DNA from: Alphaproteobacteria bacterium
GTDB lineage: Bacteria > Pseudomonadota > Alphaproteobacteria > SHVV01
NCBI GenBank assembly: GCA_016869275.1
Contig: VGEO01000030.1
Coordinates: 1 to 33,100, forward strand
Direction: 5' to 3'
Length of the DNA stretch: 33,100 nucleotides
The notes beneath the pieces were generated by a model that saw nothing but the letters and a program-made list of their open reading frames with translations, was not told the DNA's origin and did no database searches. Below, in pieces: positions 8,215-13,881 of this stretch. The translations under genes and the position numbers were made by a program. The stretch's first letter is position 1. Each line of letters opens with the position of its first letter.

Positions 8215-8754
8215 GTGAAGTATAGGGGGATTCTCTTAGTCCTCTGTCTTTTAGGGCCGGTTGCTCCGGCTACAGCCGATACCGCTCCGACCGGGGCGTA
8301 TGCGACCAAGGTATCGCTGGCGCGACCCTCGGCTAACGCCGTGGCGCGACCGTCCAAAGGGTGGAATTGCGTTGCGTACGCGCGCGCGATCGGCGGCTTC
8401 GATCTCTCCGGCGATGGTTGGCGGTGGTGGCAGAATGCAGCCGGCGTCTACGACCGCTCGCCGCAGCCGACGATCGGCGCCGCCCTCGTCTTCAAGCGGA
8501 GCGGCTCGATGCACCAAGGCCACGTCGCCGTGGTCGAGGCGATCCACGATGAGCGCACCGTGCTGGTCCGCCACGCCAACTGGGCCCCGCGCGGCGGCGG
8601 TAAAGGCCAGATCTCGACCGAGTACGTCCACGATATTTCGCCGCGGAACGACTGGACCGAGGTCCGGGTCGAACACCAGCCAAGCCAGACCTACGGTCGC
8701 CCTTACCCGACCTACGGCTTCGTCCTTCCCGGCCGGCGGATCGCCAGCCGCTAG
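8215..8754 (+). CDS. secreted CHAP-domain protein (putative peptidoglycan amidase/peptidase)
   Basis: A 179-residue exported protein. Residues 1-21 form a Sec signal peptide (KYR, then a leucine-rich core, cleavage after ATA). The mature part is a CHAP domain with the nucleophile Cys52 in GWNCVAYARAI and His103 in HQGHVAVVEAI; the GAALVFKR turn between them is typical. CHAP enzymes are NlpC/P60-like and cut peptidoglycan amide bonds, so a periplasmic cell-wall role is likely. The start is GTG with AGGGGGA upstream (8204-8210). It stands alone, transcribed toward the rtcA gene. The domain is at minimal length and no separate wall-binding domain is seen. Confidence 0.8.
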   Translation: MKYRGILLVLCLLGPVAPATADTAPTGAYATKVSLARPSANAVARPSKGWNCVAYARAIGGFDLSGDGWRWWQNAAGVYDRSPQPTIGAALVFKRSGSMHQGHVAVVEAIHDERTVLVRHANWAPRGGGKGQISTEYVHDISPRNDWTEVRVEHQPSQTYGRPYPTYGFVLPGRRIASR

Positions 8755-8797
8755 TCGTGCGCCCGCGGGACGGTAGCCGCGCGCCTGCGCGGCTTGC

Positions 8798-9865
8798 TCA
8801 GGCGGCAGCCGGTGTCACGGTTACCCGTACGCAGCCGGCAGCTTCGGCGATCGCGACCTGCGCCAGCCCGAAACGCTCGATCACCCAGGCATTGGCGCGG
8901 AGGTGCCCGCTCGCCGCGGCGGTCGCGAACGCGGACGGTCCCTTGGCGAGCGCAAGCGCCGGGAGAAGCTGATCGGCCAAGTAGCGATCGACCGGCGCGC
9001 CGCCTTCGTGGTGAGCGAGGAGCGCCTGCACCGCGGCATCGGCGACCGTTTCCGACGGGGTTCCGGCCTCGCCGAGCGCGCTGAACCCGGCCCGCGTATG
9101 CTCGTACTCGAGCGTGAGAAAGAGCCCGGCGCCAGGGCTCGCTGCCCTCACGTTCTCCGGGACGATGGCGGCGCGCGGGCTCAGGCGCCTTAGTCCGGCC
9201 TTGGCGCGGTCGGTCATGCGCTGCGCCACGTGCGGCGGCAGGTTGGCGGCGGCGGCGCGGCCGAATACGCGCCTGAAGGCGCCGCGCTCGGTCAGGACGA
9301 GCGGCTTCAACGCGAGCGTCGTCTGTCCGGCAATCGTCGCGTCGATCGCGCCTTCCCCGTGCGGGAACCAGCCCCACGCCTTGAGCGCCAGGGTGGCGGC
9401 GACGCCCATGCCGGCGAGCGCCGGCAGCCACACGTCGTTGGCGTAGTCGTAGGGCGGGCTCCACGGCATGTGGGTGCCGCCTTTGATGCGGACGGTCGAG
9501 GGGCCGGCAGCGAAGGCGAGCGGCAAGAGCACGGCAGCGAGCACCAGGGTGGCGGCGCCGGCGCTGCCGCCGGGGCGGGCCGCGCCGACATCGAAGAAAT
9601 AATTGCCGGGCTTGGGCCGGGTGCGCGGGAAGAAGGTGAGCGAGCGGCTCCCGAGCGAATCGCCGACCAGATGCCCTTCGCAGACCTGAGCGGCGGCGCG
9701 GACCGCGGTCAGGTGTTGCGCGGCGAGCCCGGGATTCGGGCGCTTGGCGCGGACGTTGTCGATCCGGATGCCGCGGCCGGTGAGCGCGGCGAGCGCGACC
9801 GCGGTGCGGACGATCTGTCCGCCGCCTTCGCCGTACGCTCCGTCGATTGCCAGAAGCTCTGCCAT
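8798..9865 (-). CDS. rtcA: RNA 3'-terminal phosphate cyclase
   Basis: A 355-residue RtcA, which converts RNA 3'-phosphates to 2',3'-cyclic phosphates using ATP. Diagnostic pieces are IDGAYGEGGGQIVRTA at the N-terminus, GGTHMPWSPPYDY in the middle, VDRYLADQLLPALAL, and ASGHLRANAW near the C-terminus. That last motif holds His321, the expected site of AMP attachment (His309 in the E. coli enzyme). I start at the ATG at 9865 because the conserved domain begins at once; 12 further residues could be added from 9901. It appears intact. It lies downstream of archease and a broken rtcB on the same strand, but a fragment of an unrelated gene now sits between them, so it may be cut off from its original operon. 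Confidence 0.92.
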   Translation of the reverse strand: MAELLAIDGAYGEGGGQIVRTAVALAALTGRGIRIDNVRAKRPNPGLAAQHLTAVRAAAQVCEGHLVGDSLGSRSLTFFPRTRPKPGNYFFDVGAARPGGSAGAATLVLAAVLLPLAFAAGPSTVRIKGGTHMPWSPPYDYANDVWLPALAGMGVAATLALKAWGWFPHGEGAIDATIAGQTTLALKPLVLTERGAFRRVFGRAAAANLPPHVAQRMTDRAKAGLRRLSPRAAIVPENVRAASPGAGLFLTLEYEHTRAGFSALGEAGTPSETVADAAVQALLAHHEGGAPVDRYLADQLLPALALAKGPSAFATAAASGHLRANAWVIERFGLAQVAIAEAAGCVRVTVTPAAA

Positions 9866-9953
9866 GAGCGGGCGAGTAGCCCACCGCGCGGCGGCGGTCA
9901 ATCGCTGTATCGCCGCTTGATGGGGATCAAAGCCCGATCGGTCGTCCTCGCCG

Positions 9954-10433
9954 ATGCTGGCCGCGATGGAGCCGCAAGCGCAGCCGATCCGCTATCTCGA
10001 CCGCGACGGACAGGCGCTCGTCGCGCTGTCGGCGTTCGCGCACGATCCCCGGACGCTGATCGCGTTCTACCGCGCGATGCTGCGAACGCGCACGTTCGAC
10101 GCCAAGGCGGTTGCGCTGCAGCGCACCGGCCGGCTCGGCACCTATGCTTCCTCGCTCGGCGAAGAAGCGGTCGGCGTCGGCCTCGCCAGCGCGATGCGGC
10201 CGGGCGCCCGGCACGACCTCGGCGAACACCGCACGCACCAGGTGGGTGATGATCTCGCGGTTGGCGAGCGCGCAGTTGATCCCGGCTCGCATCGCGCCGA
10301 TGTAGCGCTGGCCGAGGCTCGAGACGATCGGCGCGCAAGCGAGCTCGCGGTCGGGGAGCGCGAGCCGCAGTGGATGGTGACGACGATCGCGTGGGGCGCG
10401 AGCCCGAAGGCACGCGCCGTGGCCGGGTCGTAG
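9954..10433 (+). pseudogene. truncated pyruvate/2-oxoacid dehydrogenase E1 alpha (5' part only)
   Basis: The first ~83 codons are clearly the N-terminus of an E1-alpha subunit: FYRAMLRTRTFDAKAV, LQRTGRLGTYASSLGEEAVG and the GLASAMRP boundary. Intact E1-alpha proteins run over 300 residues and continue into the thiamine diphosphate site. Here homology stops at about 10200, and the remaining frame to 10433 is antisense to rtcB, with no E1 character. The start could be ATG 9954 or ATG 9966. The rest of the gene and any E1-beta/E2 partners are absent, so it cannot encode a working enzyme. The junction coincides with a CCGGGCGCCCGG palindrome. Either a deletion or an assembly join is possible. Confidence 0.75.
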
Positions 10434-11071
10434 ATTTCGGCGACTTCCTGGATTTCGAGATAGTGGTTGCCCGACCCGAGCGTTCCCATTTCGTCGCGCT
10501 GGCGCGCCTTGGCCTTGGCCGAGACAAAATCGGGGCGGGCGCCGGCGCTGGTCCCGCCGTCCTCGATGCGGGCGAGGTCGGCTGAAACGCCCCAGCCCCG
10601 GTCGACCGCGCAGCGCGCGCCGCCCGCCAGCATCGCGTCCATCTCGCCGTCGCTCAGCCGAATGCGGCCGGTCGCGCCGACCCCGGCCGGGATGCGGCGG
10701 AACAGAGCGTCGGCGAGTGCCTGCTTGACCGGCGCGAGGTCTGCGGGCGCGAGCCCGGTGGTGAGCGTACGCACGCCGCAGCTGATGTCGAAGCCGACGC
10801 CCCCGGCCGAGACCACGCCGCCCAGGTCGGGGTCGAACGCGGCGACCCCGCCGATCGGGAAGCCGTAGCCCCAGTGCGCATCGGGCATGGCGTAGGCGGC
10901 ATCGACGATACCCGGCAGCTTGGCGACGTTGGTGAGCTGGTCGTAGACCTTCTCCTCCATGTCGGCCGCGAGCGCCGCCGAGGCGTAGAGGATCGCCGGG
11001 ACGCGCATCGCCCCGACCGGATCGACCTGCCAGGCAAACGCGCCGATCTGCCGCCAGCGCGCGAGGTCCAT
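10197..11071 (-). pseudogene. rtcB: RNA ligase RtcB, disrupted by internal deletion/frameshift and 3' truncation
   Basis: RtcB joins RNA 2',3'-cyclic-phosphate or 3'-phosphate ends to 5'-OH ends with GTP and Mn2+. From the ATG at 11071 the frame reads well: PDAHWGYGFPIGG, GFDISCGVRTL (metal Cys), GSGNHYLEIQ and VTIHCGSR. After HCGSR (about 10358) the match jumps into another frame with LPDRELACAP, GQRYIGAMRAG and INCALANREI. The roughly 25 residues that normally follow (the GLGHQ segment) are missing, so a deletion that is not a multiple of three has shifted the frame. Homology then ends at FAEVVPGA near 10200, losing the C-terminal domain with the GMP-accepting His. Read straight through, the frame continues to 10142 but cannot be functional. 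It starts three bases after the preceding small gene. Confidence 0.85.
10200..10211. other. palindromic junction between pdhA and rtcB fragments
   Basis: CCGGGCGCCCGG is a perfect 12-bp palindrome. Plus-strand homology to E1-alpha (SAMRP) runs up to it, and minus-strand homology to RtcB (VVPGA) also runs up to it from the other side. Both genes are convergent here. The junction is seen in sequence; the mechanism (microhomology deletion versus assembly artefact) is inference. Confidence 0.6.
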
Positions 11072-11074
11072 CGG

Positions 11075-11341
11075 TTAGTTCTGGTCGCGGTCGTCGTCGC
11101 GGGCGGCGACGGCGTCCAAGATCGCGAGCACGCGTGCGACCCGGGTCGGCATCGGCTTTTCGAGCTCGCCCATGGCGTCGGCGGCGCCGAGCCAGGCTTC
11201 GGCTTCGACCAACTCGGCGTGCGAGGCGCCGGTCGCGAGGACGGCGGCCACGGTCTCGTCGTCGAGGTCGCCGAAGATTGCGCGGACATCGGCGGTATTC
11301 GCGCCGGCGCCGTGGGCCGGGGTCAGACGTCGATCACGCAT
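11075..11341 (-). CDS. 88-aa protein of unknown function between archease and rtcB
   Basis: A small protein of 88 residues I cannot assign to a named family. It contains ADVRAIFGDLDDETVAAVL, TGASHAELVEAEAWLGAAD, and a C-terminal helix RVARVLAILDAVAA with an acidic tail. It looks all-helical and cytoplasmic, with no cysteines, signal or membrane segment. The ATG at 11341 lies inside the archease gene (19-base overlap), and the stop is three bases before rtcB, so it is tightly coupled to both. Similar short LDDxTVAAxLATGA-type proteins seem to occur in other proteobacteria from memory, but I cannot confirm a function. By position it may assist or regulate RNA repair; that is inference. Confidence 0.7.
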   Translation of the reverse strand: MRDRRLTPAHGAGANTADVRAIFGDLDDETVAAVLATGASHAELVEAEAWLGAADAMGELEKPMPTRVARVLAILDAVAARDDDRDQN

Positions 11342-11703
11342 TGCGCTCTCCATTCTCCTGACTCGCCGCACTCGACTTCGAGCTCGGTCATCGTCGCGCC
11401 CTTCGGTTCGACCGCTGGGGCATGGCGCGCGACGTCGACCGCTTCGCCCCACGCTTCGGCCTCGAGCCGGTCGCCGGCGATCGCCACGGCGAAACGTCCG
11501 AACAACATGCGCCGCGTCGCCATCTCGAAGATCACTGCATTCAACCAGTCGACCAGCAGAAACTCCAAGGCCGGCGCGCGGCACCCGATCGCGACTTTCG
11601 CGGCGGTCGCGACCGCGGCCGCCGGGGTGGGCCCGAAGCCGCGGACGCCGATATCGGCGCCGTGCGCGAAATGTTCGTAACGCTCATCCGCCACGCGAAC
11701 CAC
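11323..11703 (-). CDS. archease (RtcB activator)
   Basis: A 126-residue archease, the small metal-binding protein that promotes guanylylation and turnover of RtcB. Recognisable features are YEHFAHGADIGVRGFG at the N-terminus, FLLVDWLNAVIFE in the middle, the GEAVDVARHAP loop, KGATMTELEVE and the C-terminal CVIDV whose carboxylates bind metal in the family. The start is GTG 11703; a GTG three codons later is an alternative. It is first of the minus-strand operon archease - 88-aa protein - rtcB (- rtcA). Its partner ligase is broken in this sequence, so the protein may be without a target unless another rtcB exists elsewhere in the genome. Confidence 0.88.
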   Translation of the reverse strand: MVRVADERYEHFAHGADIGVRGFGPTPAAAVATAAKVAIGCRAPALEFLLVDWLNAVIFEMATRRMLFGRFAVAIAGDRLEAEAWGEAVDVARHAPAVEPKGATMTELEVECGESGEWRAQCVIDV

Positions 11704-11750
11704 CTTAAGCGCCCGCGCCGCCGGCCGGCTTTAATCTGGATCGACAACGT

Positions 11751-11820
11751 CCCTCATGGTGGGTCCGTCGACCCATGAGGGCACTCACGCGGACTCGCCC
11801 TTCGACAGGGTCGGGGCGGG
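11751..11820. repeat. REP-like double hairpin element
   Basis: Two adjacent dyads between archease and rlmI. The first pairs CCCTCAT-GGGTC (with a GGT bulge) to GACCC-ATGAGGG over 11751-11781. The second contains CGCCCTTCGACAGGGTCGGGGCG (11797-11819), an imperfect hairpin. CCTCATGG...CCATGAGG and GCCCTTCGACA-type blocks are familiar from dispersed intergenic palindromes in alphaproteobacteria. Only one copy is in this window, so repetitiveness is from memory, not shown here. It could also act as a shared bidirectional transcript end. Confidence 0.45.
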
Positions 11821-11829
11821 GTCATCTAT

Positions 11830-13020
11830 TCAATCCAGCTGCACCAGCTGCCACTTGAGATAGGCCGACTCGGGAAGGTGCGGGTGGACCGGGTGATCGG
11901 GTCCGGCGCCGCCGTGAGCGACGATCCGCCCCGTTCGCTTGGCAGCGGCCAAGCCCATCCGCACCTCGGACGCGAACGCGGGCGGATCGACCAGATGCGA
12001 GCACGAGGCGATGAAAAGAAACCCGCCCGGCGCTACCAGCGCCGCCGTCATGCGGGCGAGCTTGCGGTAGCCCTTGAGCCCGGCCGCTAACCCCTTGCGC
12101 GACTTCACGAACGCGGGGGGATCGGCGATCACGATGTCGTAGCGCTCGGCCTGGGCGGCGCGGCGGCCGATCTCGGCGAAGACATCGCCTTTGACGAAGG
12201 TCGCGCGCGCGTCGACCCCGTTACGGGCCGCGGCGGCGCGGGCGAGCGCGAGCGCGGGCTCCGAGCTTTCGATCGCGACGACGGTTGCGGCGCCGGCGGC
12301 AAGCGCGCGGATCGCGAATCCGCCGGTGTGACTGAAGAGGTCGAGAACACGGGCGTCATGGCTGATCCCGGCGATTAGCGTCCGCCCCGGCCGCTGGTCG
12401 AAGAACCACCCGGTCTTTTGACCGCCGGCCAGGTCGGCCGCGAACGCGACGCCCTCTTCATCAACGGCGACCGGCGCATCGGCATGGCCGCGCGCGACGG
12501 TGACCGCGACGCCGAGGCCCTCGAGCGAACGGATCGGGCTGTCGTTGCGGAGAACGATCGTCACCGGCGCGATCGTTCGGTCGAGCGTGGCGATGACGGC
12601 GTCGGTCAAACGGTCGATGCCGGCGGTGTTGGCCTGGACGACGACCGCGTCGGCGAAGCGGTCGACGATCAGCCCCGGTACGCCGTCGGCTTCGGAATGG
12701 AGCAGGCGGTAATAGGGAGCGGTGTAGAAACGGGCCCTGAGCGCGAGCGCGGCTTCGATGCGGGCGGCAAAGTAGTCGTGGTCGATGGCGGTTTCGCTGG
12801 CGCCGGCAAACAACCGCGCCGCGATCAGCGAATTGCGGTTGAAGGTCGCGGCGCCGAGCGGCTTGCCGTTGGCGTCGAGGACGGCCACCACCGCGCCCGG
12901 CTCGATCGACTTGGCCGCGGCGTCCATCGCGATTTCATTGGAATAGATCCACGGGTGGCCGCGCAGGATGCGGCCGCTTTCGTGCGGCTTGAGGCGGATC
13001 GAGGGGCGCGGGGCGGACAC
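11830..13020 (-). CDS. rlmI: class I rRNA methyltransferase, RlmI type (23S rRNA m5C)
   Basis: A 396-residue SAM-dependent methyltransferase of the RlmI/YccW family, which in E. coli methylates C1962 of 23S rRNA. It has an N-terminal PUA-like RNA-binding domain (RILRGHPWIYSNEI, GKPLGAATFNRNS), a linker with LLHSEADGVPGLIVDRF, and a Rossmann domain with VLDLFSHTGGFAI (motif I), IADPPAF (motif IV) and SCSH holding Cys340, the probable catalytic cysteine. Length is normal. The start is GTG, with no strong ribosome site. It stands alone, separated from archease by a hairpin element. Motif I has SHTGG where relatives often show a YTGG. Confidence 0.87.
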   Translation of the reverse strand: MSAPRPSIRLKPHESGRILRGHPWIYSNEIAMDAAAKSIEPGAVVAVLDANGKPLGAATFNRNSLIAARLFAGASETAIDHDYFAARIEAALALRARFYTAPYYRLLHSEADGVPGLIVDRFADAVVVQANTAGIDRLTDAVIATLDRTIAPVTIVLRNDSPIRSLEGLGVAVTVARGHADAPVAVDEEGVAFAADLAGGQKTGWFFDQRPGRTLIAGISHDARVLDLFSHTGGFAIRALAAGAATVVAIESSEPALALARAAAARNGVDARATFVKGDVFAEIGRRAAQAERYDIVIADPPAFVKSRKGLAAGLKGYRKLARMTAALVAPGGFLFIASCSHLVDPPAFASEVRMGLAAAKRTGRIVAHGGAGPDHPVHPHLPESAYLKWQLVQLD

Positions 13021-13072
13021 GTTGCGCGGATACTACCCCGACCGCGCGCCCCGTCGAGGGCGAAGGCGTCCG

Positions 13073-13294
13073 CTAACGCGCGCCGTACATTGATTTGCTC
13101 ATCCGGCGCGTCACGAAATCACGATCGCTCTCGAGCGTGGTGAGGCGTTCACGGACGCAATTTTAGTGGGCCGCCGACCCGGCGGCGTGACCCGTCCGTG
13201 TGCACTGGTCCGCCGGCAACTCCGCGTCGGTGCCGCAGGACGCCAAACCCGAGGCCAGCACGATCAAACCCGCGGCGAAAAGAGACTTTCGCAT
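13073..13294 (-). pseudogene. small lipoprotein gene interrupted by an in-frame stop
   Basis: The reading from ATG 13294 gives a lipoprotein signal (MRKSLFAAGLIVLASGLASC, lipobox LASC, Cys20), then GTDAELPADQC and a TAA at codon 44 (13163-13165). Past the TAA the same frame continues with NCVRERLTTLESDRDFV and ends at a TAG at 13073. This matches the neighbouring intact lipoprotein: TDAE after the lipid Cys, a second Cys 11 residues on, and CLKRETATIERDRAIL aligned to CVRERLTTLESDRDFV. The TAA sits exactly where the neighbour has the Ser of HSDC. It is therefore a nonsense-disrupted paralog, or a gene that makes a 43-residue product. The only GGAG upstream is too close to the ATG. Confidence 0.65.
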
Positions 13295-13449
13295 ACTCCG
13301 TTACGCCTAAAACTGGATGTGAAAACGGCGCGGACCATAGCATCGGCCGGCGGCGCGCGCGGATAACATCGACGTTATGTCGGCCAGGTGATCACCGAGC
13401 TGCGCGCGGGTTGTCCCGTGCGTTGGACCGGAAGATCGCGCTCGGTTCG

Positions 13450-13662
13450 TTAGCATTGGCCTGCGCCGCCGCCGCTGCCGCGCGACAAGATCGCGCGGTC
13501 TCGTTCGATGGTCGCGGTTTCGCGTTTGAGGCAGTCGCTGTGCGTCGCGGTGCCGGCCGCTCCGGCGCAGCGGCCGGCAGTGTATTCGGCATCGGTCGCG
13601 CAGGCGACGAGGCTCACGGCGATGAGGGCCAGGGTTGCTAGTCCAATATGAATGGTCTGCAT
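13450..13662 (-). CDS. small cysteine-containing lipoprotein, unknown function
   Basis: A 70-residue predicted lipoprotein. Residues 1-20 form a signal peptide ending in lipobox LVAC with Cys21 as the lipidation site. The mature peptide of about 50 residues has Cys32 and Cys44, a charged helical stretch ETATIERDRAIL and a glycine/serine-rich end GSGGGAGQC. The start is supported by GAGGAGA about eight bases upstream. It is a paralog of the interrupted gene downstream at 13073-13294, probably a tandem duplicate. No named family is recognised; an outer-membrane-anchored or secreted entericidin-like peptide is one possibility, not a claim. Confidence 0.7.
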   Translation of the reverse strand: MQTIHIGLATLALIAVSLVACATDAEYTAGRCAGAAGTATHSDCLKRETATIERDRAILSRGSGGGAGQC

Positions 13663-13881
13663 AAGCTTATCTCCTCATCTATCGCGGTCGGCGGTCTACC
13701 CACCTTTGCGCGAGCAGGCGTCACAAGGCCGTGACCCGGCGACCGAGCGGCGCGACCCTAGCCCGGTGCGCATAGCAAAGCGGCACCGTTTTCATGGCCT
13801 TACGTTATGGCCGGGCCCGGTTTGCAGGCCAGACAACGATGGCGTAGCTTCGGCTCAACGCAGTGGCGTGAGGATCGGGCA

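Noticed and set aside
13360-13385. Imperfect palindrome around ATAACATCGACGTTAT upstream of the small lipoproteins.
   Set aside because: Contains central mismatches and has no position relative to a promoter that I can support.
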